In this document: positions 44,218-54,603 of the stretch, one piece after another
Numbering within the stretch: position 1 is the stretch's first letter
Layout of the letters: the number at the start of each line of letters is the position of its first letter
Assembly: GCA_963746465.1 (NCBI GenBank)
Contig: CAVVAY010000004.1
Coordinates: forward strand, 206,256-270,255
Source of the DNA: CAVVAY01 sp963746465
GTDB taxonomy: Bacteria; Actinomycetota; Actinomycetes; JACCUZ01
Length of the DNA stretch: 64,000 nt
Reading direction: 5' to 3'
Translations under genes and position numbers: made by a program
Notes under the pieces: generated by a model
Database searches by the model: none
What the model was told of the DNA's origin: nothing
Seen by the model: only the letters and a program-made list of their open reading frames with translations

Positions 44218-45867
44218 TCAGCCGCCCGCGGGCTTGAAGGTGGCGGCCGCGGTCTGGAAGACCTTCATGTTCGCGTCCCACGCATCCTCGCGACTGGACA
44301 TGTACAGCGCGTAGCCGTGCGTGCTGTCGGTGACGAAACCGCGGTTCAACACATGGGTCTGGTTGCCAAAGGTGAACTCCCAGTCGGCGGCCTCCCACCC
44401 GTTGTAGTCGACCGGCTCGATGCTGATCCGCTGATAGTTGGGCAGCTCGTTCTTCGTCGACTTCTCCTGCTGCTCCCAGGCCTTCGCCGCATCCTTCTTC
44501 GGTTCGGAGGTCTGGTCGACCCGCAGGAAGCTGCTGCCGTCCGGCGACTTGAGATCGACCGCAGTTGCGCTGTTCTGGGTCGCCTGCCACCCCTCCGGTA
44601 CCGCGACGGAGAATCCGCTCGGGTCCTCGTACAGCTGGTACCCGGCCGGCACGCCGCTGTCGGCGGGTGGGGCGGAGCTGGACGGCGGCTTGCTCGACTG
44701 GGTCTTCGACGGGGTGTTCGACGGGGTGTTGGACGGCGGGGTCGAGCTCGCCGTCGCGCTCGACGACGGCTTGTCGCTCGCCGTCTGGTTCGGGTCGTCG
44801 CCGGAGTTCAGCGCGTAGGCCACCAGGCCGCCGATCAGCAGCAGGGCGACCACCAGGGCGACAGCGAGCAGGCCGCCGCGCCGGCGGGGCTCCTCGTCGT
44901 ACACCGTGGGGGGCTCGGGCGCCGGTCGCGGCGACTCGCTGCGCGGCGTTGCGGCGGCTACCCCGGAGGCCGGCAGTGCTTCGGTGCGGCCCGCTCGGTC
45001 GAGAGCAACAGTGGAGGCAGTCGGTGCTGCCGCCGCTGCCGTGTGGTCGGCGGCCGCCCGGGTCAGCAGCTCGCGGGTCTCGGCGAACCCGGCGCGGTCC
45101 TGCGGGTCCTTGCGCAGCAGCCCGTCCACGGCCAGCGCCAGCGGACCGCCCACCGACAGCTGCGGGACGGGGTCGGAGATCACCGACGTCAGGGTGCCCA
45201 GCGCGTTGTCCGACTCGAAGGGAGGGCGGCCCTCGGCGGCGACGAACAGGGTTGCCCCGAGGGACCAGAGGTCGCTCTCCGGCCCGAATGCCTTGCCGCG
45301 GGCCCGCTCCGGGGACATGTAGGCGGGGGAACCGAGCACCACGCCGGTCGAGGTGAGCGCCGGGTCGCCGGCCATGGTGGCGATGCCGAAGTCGGTGAGA
45401 ACCGGTCGGCCGTCCTTGGTGACCAGGACGTTGCTGGGCTTCACGTCCCGGTGCACGATGCCCTGGGCGTGCGAGGTCTCCAGCGCGCTCAGGACGCCGA
45501 GGCCGATCTCGGCGACCCGGTGCGGCGGCAGCGGTCCGTCGTCCCGCAGCACCTCGCTCAGGGTCCGGGTCGCCAGCAGCTCCATCACGATCCAGGGCCG
45601 GTCGTCCTCCTCGACCACGTCGTACGTCGTGATGACGTTCGGGTGGCTCAGCCGTGCGGTGGCCCGGGCCTCGCGCAGGGTGCGTTCGCGGAGGTCGGCC
45701 ATCTCCTGCGGGCCCAGCTCAGGCGGGAAGCGGACCTCCTTGACCGCCACCTGGCGGCCGAGCAGCTCGTCATGGCCCTGCCAGACGGTGCCCATGCCGC
45801 CCTGGCCGATCGACCGGTCCAGCCGGTAGCGGCCGCCGATGGTGCGCTGCGTGTCGGAGGTGGTCAT
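44218..45867 (-). CDS. Transmembrane Ser/Thr protein kinase, PknB-like without PASTA repeats
   Basis: A 549-residue eukaryotic-type kinase. P-loop IGQGGMGTVWQGHD near residue 19, lysine in VAVKEV, catalytic loop GIVHRDVKPSNVLV, DFGIATM and SPAYMSPERARG are all present, so it should be active. A juxtamembrane linker leads to one helix (GLLAVALVVALLLIGGLVAY, near 330), a Ser/Pro/Thr-rich stalk and a C-terminal extracellular domain (about 405-549) without PASTA repeats. The ligand is unknown. Divergent from ssrA; convergent with the DUF2207 gene. Confidence 0.93.
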   Translation of the reverse strand: MTTSDTQRTIGGRYRLDRSIGQGGMGTVWQGHDELLGRQVAVKEVRFPPELGPQEMADLRERTLREARATARLSHPNVITTYDVVEEDDRPWIVMELLATRTLSEVLRDDGPLPPHRVAEIGLGVLSALETSHAQGIVHRDVKPSNVLVTKDGRPVLTDFGIATMAGDPALTSTGVVLGSPAYMSPERARGKAFGPESDLWSLGATLFVAAEGRPPFESDNALGTLTSVISDPVPQLSVGGPLALAVDGLLRKDPQDRAGFAETRELLTRAAADHTAAAAAPTASTVALDRAGRTEALPASGVAAATPRSESPRPAPEPPTVYDEEPRRRGGLLAVALVVALLLIGGLVAYALNSGDDPNQTASDKPSSSATASSTPPSNTPSNTPSKTQSSKPPSSSAPPADSGVPAGYQLYEDPSGFSVAVPEGWQATQNSATAVDLKSPDGSSFLRVDQTSEPKKDAAKAWEQQEKSTKNELPNYQRISIEPVDYNGWEAADWEFTFGNQTHVLNRGFVTDSTHGYALYMSSREDAWDANMKVFQTAAATFKPAGG

Positions 45868-45938
45868 CGGGCGGCCCCCTACCCACTGGTACGGCCCGAG
45901 TCACCCTGGAACCGGGACGATCTCGGGCGCGCCCGCGT

Positions 45939-45944
45939 TAGCAT
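45939..45944 (+). promoter_or_regulatory. Putative -10 element of the ssrA promoter
   Basis: TAGCAT lies 17 bases before the mature tmRNA 5' end, a reasonable spacing if a few leader bases are removed by RNase P. The matching -35 (GACGAT at 45916) is poor, so this is tentative. Confidence 0.3.
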
Positions 45945-45961
45945 GGGGGGACAACTGCACA

Positions 45962-46330
45962 GGGGGTGAATGGTCTCGACTTCGGATGTCGAGCCAGGGG
46001 AAGCGGGCCGAGGATGGCTGGGATGATCTCGAAAACCAGGCCCAGCACACCAATAAGCGCCGATTCCAATCAGCGCGCCTACGCCCTCGCTGCCTAAGTA
46101 GCGAGAGCAGGCTGTCAGCCCGGGAGTGCCTTCGGCCCGGTGTCTGGCATCAGCTAGAAGGCTCAACTGCTCGGTCCGGTCGCGGGACCGAGCAGGAAAT
46201 CTCACAGCGACTGGGCCTGTCAGCAGCTTGCCTGTTTGACTGCTGGGGCCGAGAAAAGCGCACGCAGGCTGCGCCCGGAGAAGCCCTGGTTCCGCACCGA
46301 AGGACGCGGGTTCGATTCCCGCCACCTCCA
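45962..46330 (+). ncRNA. ssrA: Transfer-messenger RNA
   Basis: One-piece tmRNA that rescues stalled ribosomes with SmpB. The 5' end GGGGGTGAATGGTCTCGACT and the 3' tRNA-like half, ending GGGTTCGATTCCCGCCACCT, pair in a seven-base acceptor stem (GGGGGTG with CACCTCC). The tag reading frame gives ADSNQRAYALAA followed by TAA, a typical actinobacterial degradation tag ending in ALAA. CCA is not encoded at the 3' end (ACCG is present instead), so it would be added after transcription. A strong terminator follows. Confidence 0.96.
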
Positions 46331-46337
46331 CCGAACG

Positions 46338-46375
46338 AGCAGCGCCTCGACCTGATGGTCGGGCGCTGCTTGTTG
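46338..46375 (+). terminator. Rho-independent terminator of ssrA
   Basis: AGCAGCGCC...GGCGCTGCT, reinforced by the inner CGACC/GGTCG, forms a long stem followed by TGTTGT. It lies 8 bases after the tmRNA 3' end. Confidence 0.85.
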
Positions 46376-46401
46376 TGGGCTCGCGATGGTAGGAATCGGC
46401 C

Positions 46402-47514
46402 GTGGTCGTCCACCAGCTCAGCCGCAGCGATGCCCGCCGCATCGCCGTGCGGGCGCAGCTGCTGACGAAGGACCGGCCTACCGGGCTGGTGGAGACGGTC
46501 CGGCAGCTCACCCTGCTCCAGCTCGAGCCGACCAAGGCAGTCGCTCCGAGCGCCGAACTGGTCATGTGGAGCCGGCTGGGGTCCGCGTTCGATCCGCAGG
46601 CGCTGTGGGACGCGCTGGACGAGCAGCGGCTGATCGAGCTGCACCAGACGGTGCGGGTACCTGAAGATCTCGCGCTGTTCCGCGCGGAGATGGCGGAGTG
46701 GCCCGGCTCCGGCACGCTGCGCGGGTGGCAGGAGGAGCTGCGCGACTGGGTCAGGGTGAACAACGACTGCCGGCGCGACATCCTCGACCGCCTCCGCGCC
46801 GACGGGCCGCTGCCGACCAACGCGTTCCCGGACACCTGCGTGGTGCCGTGGAACTCGAGCGGCTGGAACGACAACCGGAACGTCCGGATGATGCTCGACA
46901 AGCTCGTGCAGCGCGGAGAGGTGGCTGCCGCGGGTGGGCAGGGGCGCGAGCGGCTCTGGGACCTCGCCTCGCGGATCTACCCCGACGACCCGGCGCCGCC
47001 GGCTGACGAGGCGCGGCGGTTGCTGGACGCGCGCCGCCTCAGCTCCCTCGGCATCGCACGGGCCAGTGCCACCAAGCTCCCCCTCGAGCCGGTCGACGTC
47101 GGCGAGGCCGGTGAGCCGGCCGTGGTCGAGGGGGTCCGGGGCCAGTGGCGGGTCGACCCGGCCCAGCTCGGCCAGCCCTTCGCCGGACGGGCGGCACTGC
47201 TGTCGCCGTTCGACCGGCTGGTGGCCGACCGCAAGCGGCTGGACGAGATCTTCGAGTTCGACTACATCCTCGAGATGTACAAGCCTGCATCCGCCCGGAT
47301 CTGGGGCTACTACGCCCTGCCGATCCTGTACGGCGACCGGCTGGTCGGGAAGCTCGACGCCAAGGCGGACCGCAAGGAGGGAGAGCTGCAGGTCGCGGCG
47401 ATCCACCGCGACGCGCCGTTCACGAAGGCCATGTCCGCGGCTGTCGACCGCGAGATCAGGGATCTTGCCCGCTGGCTCGACCTGGAGCTCGTTCTGCCCG
47501 ACCGAACCGCCTGA
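46402..47514 (+). CDS. YcaQ-like winged-helix DNA glycosylase family protein
   Basis: A 370-residue protein of the HTH_42/YcaQ family, some members of which unhook DNA interstrand crosslinks. Typical segments are LTLLQLEPTKAVAPSAELVM, VVPWNSSGWNDNRNVRMMLD, AALLSPFDRLVADRKRLDEI and FDYILEMYKPASARIWGYYA with LPILYGDRLVGKLDAKADRK, which matches the YcaQ C-terminal core. The QxQ active-site motif of E. coli YcaQ is not obvious to me, so catalytic activity is uncertain. GTG start. Confidence 0.78.
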   Translation: MVVHQLSRSDARRIAVRAQLLTKDRPTGLVETVRQLTLLQLEPTKAVAPSAELVMWSRLGSAFDPQALWDALDEQRLIELHQTVRVPEDLALFRAEMAEWPGSGTLRGWQEELRDWVRVNNDCRRDILDRLRADGPLPTNAFPDTCVVPWNSSGWNDNRNVRMMLDKLVQRGEVAAAGGQGRERLWDLASRIYPDDPAPPADEARRLLDARRLSSLGIARASATKLPLEPVDVGEAGEPAVVEGVRGQWRVDPAQLGQPFAGRAALLSPFDRLVADRKRLDEIFEFDYILEMYKPASARIWGYYALPILYGDRLVGKLDAKADRKEGELQVAAIHRDAPFTKAMSAAVDREIRDLARWLDLELVLPDRTA

Positions 47515-47545
47515 GTCGCGGGAAGGACGCGAAAGGGTGGAGCCG

Positions 47546-48003
47546 GTGAGGAGGTCGAGAGCGCGCGGACCGAGCCGCGACGAGCTGGTCGCGGCGGCCG
47601 ACCGACGGGTGGCCCCGGTGGTCGCAGCCGACCTCAGGGTGCTGTTCTGTGGCATCAACCCAGGGCTCTGGACAGCCTGGGCCGGCCATCACTTCGCGCG
47701 CCCGGGCAACCGGTTCTGGCCGACCCGACCGGGGGTCGGGAGCTCGCGGCCTTCGTCGACCGGTGGCACCCGGCGTACCTGGCGGTCCTGGGCGTGTCGG
47801 CGTACCGGGCCGCCTTCGCCGAGCCGAAGGCGATGGTCAGACCGCAGTCGCGAACCCTCGGGCGAACCGCGGTCTGGGTGCTGCCGAACCCGAGCGGCCT
47901 GAACGCCCACTGGACACCGACCGGGCTCGCCGAGGTGTTCGCCGCGTTCCGGGGCGAGGTGGAACGCACGACCAGGCTGCGCCCCGGATCGGACCTCAGC
48001 TGA
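47546..48003 (+). pseudogene. G/U mismatch-specific DNA glycosylase (Mug type) with internal deletion and frameshift
   Basis: The N-terminal Mug signature VLFCGINPGLWTAWAGHHFA and PGNRFWP is clear. After FWP the frame changes and resumes at GRELAAFVDRWHPAYLAVLG, followed by VSAYRAAFAEPKA and VWVLPNPSGLNAHW (catalytic-loop region). The usual middle block with the GITNLV motif, roughly 50-70 residues, is missing. The gene is therefore non-functional here, or the assembly has dropped bases. An intact protein would remove uracil or ethenocytosine from mismatches. Confidence 0.75.
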
Positions 48004-48150
48004 CCAGGGTCGCCTTGGGTCGCACGACGCAGAACTCGTTGCCCTCCGGGTCAGCCAGCACGGTCCAGGGCTCCGTCCCGGTCTGCCCGACGTCGACGTG
48101 GCGTGCGCCGAGGCCGGCAGAGCGCGCCCGGCAGTCTGCTGGAGACCGCC
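47996..48150 (-). pseudogene. C-terminal fragment of a VOC family protein
   Basis: Minus-strand reading gives LGARHVDVGQTGTEPWTVLA, then DPEGNEFCVVRPKATLVS and a stop at 47996. This is the conserved end of a glyoxalase-like domain. No N-terminal part is recognisable upstream (48150-48400), so only a remnant exists. It overlaps the end of the Mug remnant by a few bases. Confidence 0.6.
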
Positions 48151-48401
48151 TCTGGGTGGGATTCGGGCGAGCACAGGGGGAGAAGCGGGGTGAAATCTCC
48201 CCTTTGCACCCCGGCTGAGGGTGTGGGGCATGCCGCCACGCGGTAGATTGTTGACCTGTTGGAGGCGATCGCCCGGCGACCGCCGCATGTCATGCCGTGA
48301 TGAATTGCGCCCACGAGGTGGGCCATCGCGGTCGGGTCCGGACGGCATCTCGGCCGTCCAGGCTGTCTCCCCGCTGGGGAGGTCACTACGAAGGGAATTG
48401 C

Positions 48402-48620
48402 ATGCCGAAGACCGATGCCATCGAGGTCGAGGGCACCGTCCGTGAAGCGCTGCCGAACGGGATGTTCCGGGTCGAGCTCACGAACGGCCACAAGGTGCTC
48501 GCGCACCTCTCCGGCCGGATGCGCCGCAACTACATCCGGGTCATGCTCGAGGACCGCGTGGTCGTCGAGCTCAGCACCTACGACCTGACCCGCGGCCGAC
48601 TGGTCTACCGCCACAAGTAG
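48402..48620 (+). CDS. infA: Translation initiation factor IF-1
   Basis: A 72-residue OB-fold protein: IEVEGTVREALPNGMFRVEL, GHKVLAHLSGRMRRNYIRVM and DLTRGRLVYRHK. It binds the ribosomal A site during initiation. It is not next to ribosomal-protein genes, and NYIRVMLED differs from the more usual HYIRILPGD, so it may be a second IF-1 paralogue. The 250 bases before it contain no gene I can support. Confidence 0.9.
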   Translation: MPKTDAIEVEGTVREALPNGMFRVELTNGHKVLAHLSGRMRRNYIRVMLEDRVVVELSTYDLTRGRLVYRHK

Positions 48621-48645
48621 GCCACTCGCTGCACGGAAGGATCAC

Positions 48646-49015
48646 ATGACCCACACCCCGGACAGCAACACCGCAGGGCCCACCACTCTGGTGTTCCGAG
48701 CGCCGCCGGCCCAGCCCGACACGACGAGCTCGACGACCTCGTCGACTTCCGGGCACCCCGACCGACAACCGCGGGGGCCGCCCCGGCGTGGCCCAGCCGC
48801 CCGGCGCCCCGCGCGAGCTGCGGATGCTCAAGGGTGCCCGCGCCGCCGCCGCGGGGATGAAGATCTCGGACGCGGCGATCCGCGCGGTCCTCGACGACCC
48901 GCACGACGTGCAGCCAGACCCCAAGCAGCCGCAGCGCACCCAGCTGCGCCGCGACGGCCTGGTCGTCACCACCGGCAACGACGGGATGATCCTGCGCGTC
49001 GCACGTCACGGCTGA
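48646..49015 (+). pseudogene. Small hypothetical protein, possibly DUF4258-like, with one frameshift
   Basis: A good ribosome site (GGAAGG) precedes ATG 48646, which encodes MTHTPDSNTAGPTTLVFRAP. A frame change near 48,750 leads into MLKGARAAAAGMKISDAAIR and LVVTTGNDGMILRVARHG. The second half (ISDAAIRAVLDDPHDVQPDP) resembles DUF4258 proteins found near toxin-like genes, but the match is weak. If the frameshift is an error the protein is about 122 residues. Confidence 0.5.
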
Positions 49016-49148
49016 CAGGTCCCGCCGGGTCCGCGTCCGCCCTGCCTCCTCGGTCCTGCTCGCACGCGCGGCCGAGGCGTACAGTTGCCGTGTCGCGTCC
49101 GCCGCCCCCAACTCCCGCTGTGCCACGGCCCCGAGAAGTGGGGTCCCC

Positions 49149-50181
49149 ATGGGCATGACCGTTTCCGGCACGGCTATGGCCGAGGCGCCCCGTCCCGGGA
49201 GTGACTACTCCCGGCTGATGGCCCAGGTGCGGGCCCAGCACCTGCTGGACCGATCGGTCCGCAACTACCTGCCGCGGTTCGCGGCACTCGCGGTGCTGAT
49301 AGCCGTGGGTGTGGCGATGCTGGTTGTGGTGGGCAAGTTCCTGGTGGCAAGCTCGCGGTGGCGGCGTACTGGGCGGTGGTGTTCGCCCAGCGGGGTTCCT
49401 GGGTCACGACGCCGGCCACCAGCAGATCTTCCCGAGGCGCGGGCACAACGATCTTCTCGGCCTGCTGGTGTCGAACCTGGGCATCGGGCTGAGCTACTCG
49501 TGGTGGATCGACAAGCACAACAAGCACCACCGGCACCCGAACGACGTCGACCGCGACCCCGACGTCGCCCGCAACGTGATCGCGTGGACGCCCACGCAGG
49601 CCCGCCGCCAGCGCGGCGTCCTGAGATTCGTGGCCCGCCACCAGGCCGAGATGTTCTTCCCGTTCCTGCTCTTCGAGGCGGTGAACCTGCATGTCGGCAG
49701 CGTGCGTTCGCTCGCGGCCGAGCCGCGCCGGATGCCGGTCGAGGTCACCCTTCTGGTGGCGCACGTGGTCATCGTGGGCGCGGTGCTGCTGACCGTCATG
49801 TCACCTCTGCTGGCGCTGGCCTTCGTCGGGGTGCACCAGGCCGTCCTCGGCCTCTACCTCGGCTGCAGCTTCGCGCCCAACCACAAGGGGATGCCGATCG
49901 TCGAGGGCGATTCGCGCTGGGACTTCCTGCGCCGCCAGGTGCTGACCGCGCGCAACGTGACCGGCGGGCCGCTGGTCACGGCCGGGCTCGGCGGGCTGAA
50001 CTACCAGATCGAGCACCATCTGTTCCCGAGCATGCCGAGCCGCAACCTGCCGCGGTGCCAGCCACTGGTGCGGGCGTTCTGCGCGCAGCAAGGGCTGCCG
50101 TACACCGAGGCTCACCTGCTCGCGTCGTACCGTCAGGCCCTCGGCTACCTGCGTAGCGTGCGGCCGGCGCCGGTCGACTAG
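49149..50181 (+). pseudogene. Membrane fatty acid desaturase, two frame changes
   Basis: Acyl-lipid/acyl-CoA desaturase-like protein with all three histidine boxes: FLGHDAGHQQIF, HNKHHRHPNDVDRDPD and QIEHHLFPSMP. The N-terminal part from ATG 49149 (DYSRLMAQVRAQHLLDRSVR) is in a different frame; changes occur near 49,346 and 49,393, both close to G/C runs. Membrane helices surround the boxes as expected for this di-iron family. Frame errors are becoming common in this part of the contig. Confidence 0.8.
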
Positions 50182-50301
50182 CCGGACGGCTCGGTCCAGA
50201 ACGTGTCGCGAACCGGGTCGGTCGCACGACAACGGAAGGTGGAGTTTGGCAGATTGTCTCCGGCCCGCTCGGAGGCCGTGTGCCACGAATCGGGGACCCG
50301 C

Positions 50302-51130
50302 ATGAAGCTGCCCGCTCTGCTCACCGCCGGCTGCCTGGCCGCTACCGGTCTGGTCGCCGTCGCACCAAGCTCGTCCGCCGTCGAGCCGGCGGCCGGGGCC
50401 ACCGGAGCTGTGCAGGCCGTCGACTGGGCGCGCTGCGACGGCCCGACGATGCGCCAGCTCGGCGCGCAGTGCGGCTTCGTCCGGGTGCCGCTGGACTACT
50501 CGCGGCCGCGCGGGGCAAGATCCTGCTTGCGGTGTCCCGCGTGAAGCACACGGTCAAGCAGTTGGCGCTCTGCCGGGCGTGATGCTGTTCGTCAACCCCG
50601 GCGGTCCCGGCGGCTCCGGCCTCGGCCTGTCCGTGCTCGGACCGATCATCAGCGAGGACTTCGGCCGCAAGGACGCCGGCGGCGCCTACGACTGGATCGG
50701 TTTCGACCCGCGCGGGGTCGGTGACAGCCGGCCTTCGTTGTCCTGCGATCCGGGTTACTTCGGCCCGGACCGACCGGAGTACGTCCCGCGCACGCCGGAG
50801 CTGTACCAGGTCTGGCAGGGTCGCTCGGCGGGTTACGCCGAGGCCTGCGGCCGGGCGGGAGGACGACTGCTCGACCACATGCGCACCACGGACGCTGCCC
50901 GTGACATGAACCAGATCCGCAAGGCGCTGGGCGTGCGGCGGATCAACTACTACGGGTTCTCCTACGGCACGTACTTGGCGCAGGTCTACACCAAGCTTTT
51001 CCCGAACCGGATGCGCCGGATGGTGCTGGACAGCAACGTCGACCCGCGCCGGGCCTGGTACCGCGCCAACCTCGACCAGGACGTCGCCTTCGACCGCAAC
51101 ATCGGGCTCTTCTTCGACTGGATCAACAGC
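50302..51130 (+). pseudogene. Secreted alpha/beta hydrolase (TAP-like family), frameshifted and cut off at the join
   Basis: A signal peptide (MKLPALLTAGCLAATGLVAV) is followed by WARCDGPTMRQLGAQCGFVR and PLDYSRP, as in actinobacterial tripeptidyl aminopeptidase-like hydrolases. Frame changes near 50,515 and 50,565 precede MLFVNPGGPGGSGLGLSVLG. The nucleophile serine is in YYGFSYGTYLAQVY. Family members are about 500 residues; here the coding stops making sense after GLFFDWI, near 51,122, where the sequence changes to another organism. The C-terminal acid, histidine and TAP-like domain are missing. Confidence 0.82.
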
Positions 51131-51160
51131 GTGGCGCGCCGTGCGCCACCGGGAGAGCGT
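51115..51160. other. Chimeric junction between actinobacterial and alphaproteobacterial DNA
   Basis: Left of here the hydrolase is actinobacterial. Right of here all genes are of Rhizobiales type with different codon use and a much higher indel rate. The hydrolase is truncated mid-domain and the ABC ATPase starts within a few bases. No insertion sequence, integrase, tRNA or direct repeat marks the boundary. Confidence 0.85.
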
Positions 51161-52221
<1,061 letters not shown>

Positions 52222-52253
52222 ACGACCTGAGCAACACAACGGGAGGAACGACC

Positions 52254-53573
52254 ATGAGCCTGTTTACACGCCGTGACAATGGTGAAAGGCGGCACGGCGG
52301 CCGCCGCTGCCAGCGCGCTGACCGGCCCTGCCCTGCTCGACTGGGCCAAGGCCTGGGCGCAGGCCGCGCCGTGGAAGCCCGAGAAGAGGCGCCAAGATCA
52401 ACCTGATGCGCTGGCGCCGCTTCGTGCAGGCCGAGGACGAGGCCTTCGTGAAGATGATCAATGCCTTCAAGCAGGCGACCGGCGTCGACGTCGTGGTGAC
52501 CAACGAGTCGTTCGAGGACATCCAGCCGAAGGCCTCGGTGGTCGCCAACACCGGCCAGGGCCTCGACATGGTGTGGGGCCTCTATTCGCTGCCGCATCTG
52601 TTCCCGGCGAAGTGCATGGATCATGACCGACGTCGCCAACTACCTCGGCAAGAAGTACGGCGGCTGGGTGCCGTGCGGCCGAGGCCTACGGCAAGTCCGG
52701 CAACAAGTGGATCGGCATTCCGGTCGCGACCACCGGCGGCCTGATGAACTACCGCATCTCCTCGATGGAGAAGGCGGGCTTCAAGGAATTCCCGAAGGAC
52801 ACCGCGGCGTTCCTCGAGCTGTGCAGGGCGCTGAAGAAGAACAACACGCCGTCAGGCTTCGCGCTCGGCCACGCCTCGGGCGACGCCAACACCTGGCTGC
52901 ACTGGGCGCTGTGGGCGCACGGCGGCAATCTCGTCGACAAGAACGACAAGGTCATCATCAACTCGCCGGAAACCGTGAAGGCGCTCGAATACGTCAAGGC
53001 GCTGTACGAGACCTTCATCCCCGGCACGGCGTCGTGGAACGACTCGTCCAACAACAAGATCTTCGTGGCGGGCGACCTGCACCTGACCTCGAACGGCATC
53101 TCGATCTACGTCGACCGCGCAGAAGGAGAACAAGGCGGTCGCCGACGACATGAACCACGCCTACATGCCGATCGGCCCGGTCGGCAAGCCGACCGAGCTG
53201 CATCTCGCGTTCCCGATCCTGACCTTCCAGTTCACCAAGGCGCCGCAGGCCTGCAAGGCGCTGAGCGCGTTCATGCTGGAGGCGGAGAACTTCAACCCGT
53301 GGGTCGAGGCCGCGCAGGGCTACCTGTCGCACTTCCTGCATCGCCTACGACAAGAACCCGGTCTGGACCGCCGATCCGAAGCGCACGCCGTATCGCGACG
53401 TCTCCAAGCGCACGCTGACGCCCGGCGGCCTGGGCTCGCTCGGCGAGAAGGCGGCGGCCGCGATCGCCGACTTCATCGTGGTGGACATGTTCGCGAACTT
53501 CGCGACCGGCCGCGAGGACGCCAAGGGCGCGATCGCGGTGGCCGAGCGCCAGGCGAAGCGCATCTATCGCTGA
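52254..53573 (+). pseudogene. ABC transporter substrate-binding protein, frameshifted
   Basis: Family 1 solute-binding protein of about 435 residues. The N-terminus MSLFTRRD, then MVKGGTAAAAASALTG looks like a Tat-type signal. The mature protein includes INAFKQATGVDVVVTNESFE and WIGIPVATTGGLMNYRISSM, then WLHWALWAHGGNLVDKNDKV and ends in AVAERQAKRIYR. The frame moves +1 six times in succession (near 52277, 52388, 52621, 52677, 53115 and 53340), so the read has extra bases. It should bind a sugar or polyol in the periplasm. Confidence 0.83.
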
Positions 53574-53584
53574 GCAATCGAACA

Positions 53585-53618
53585 CCGGCGGCCGGCGCTA
53601 AGCCGGCCGCCGGATTTT
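53585..53618 (+). terminator. Intra-operon hairpin between binding protein and permease
   Basis: CCGGCGGCCGGC-GCTA-AGCCGGCCGCCGG followed by ATTTTCC is a strong intrinsic terminator shape. Located between the binding-protein gene and the permeases, it would lower permease expression relative to the binding protein, a common arrangement in importers. Confidence 0.75.
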
Positions 53619-53647
53619 CCGTCATCCGCGCTGGAGCGAACGGCCGC

Positions 53648-54603
53648 ATGGTCGACGTCTCGATCCCGTCACGGCAGGCCAGCGCAGGCCGAAATCTCGG
53701 CCTGGAGCCGGCTCAAGTCGAACCGTCACTGGCTCGGCTACTGGTTCATGCTGCCGGCGATGGCGATCCTGGTGCTGTTCCTCGCCTATCCGCTCGGGCT
53801 CGGCGTCTGGCTGTCGTTCACCGACGCCAAGATCGGCCGCAGCGGCGAGTTCATCGGCTTGGAGAACTACGAGTGGCTGTGGGGCGATTCGATCTTCTGG
53901 CTCTCGGTGTTCAACACGCTGCTCTACACGATCGTCGCCAGCATCATCAAATTCGGCGTCGGGCCTTTATCTCGCGCTGCTGCTCAACAAGCACCTGCCG
54001 TTCAAGGCGATCATCCGCGCCGCGATCCTGATCCCGTTCATCGTGCCGACCGTGCTCTCGGCCATCGCGTTCTGGTGGATCTACGACACCCAGTTCTCGA
54101 TCATCTCCTGGTCGCTGCGGAAGCTCGGCCTGATCGCGACCAACATCGACTTCCTCGGCGACCCGTGGAACGCGCGCTGGTCGACGATCTTCGCCAACAT
54201 CTGGCGCGGCGTGCCGTTCGTCGCGATCACGCTGCTCGCCGGACTGCAGACCGTGTCGCCGTCGCTTTACGAGGCGGCGACCATCGACGGCGCCTCGCGC
54301 TGGCAGATGTTCCGCCACATCACCTATCCGCTGCTCACGCCGATCATCGCCGTGGTGATGACGTTCTCGGTGCTGTTCACCTTCACCGACTTCCAGCTGA
54401 TCTGGGCGATGACCCGCGGCGGTCCGGTCAATGCCACGCACCTGATGGCGACGCTGTCCTATCAGCGCGCGATCATGGGCGGGCAGCTCGGCGAGGGCGC
54501 GGCGATCGCGACCGCGATGATCCCGTTCCTGCTGGCCGCGATCATGATCTCCTGGTTCGGCCTGCAGCGCCGAAAATGGCAGCAAGGGCACGACAATGAC
54601 TGA
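53648..54603 (+). pseudogene. Sugar ABC transporter permease (first), frameshifted
   Basis: Six-helix BPD_transp_1 permease of about 318 residues: MLPAMAILVLFLAYPLGLGV near the first helix, IIRAAILIPFIVPTVLSAIA in the middle and the EAA loop YEAATIDGASRWQMFRHITY. Frame changes (+1) near 53,686 and 53,963. The last eight bases overlap the second permease gene. Confidence 0.85.
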
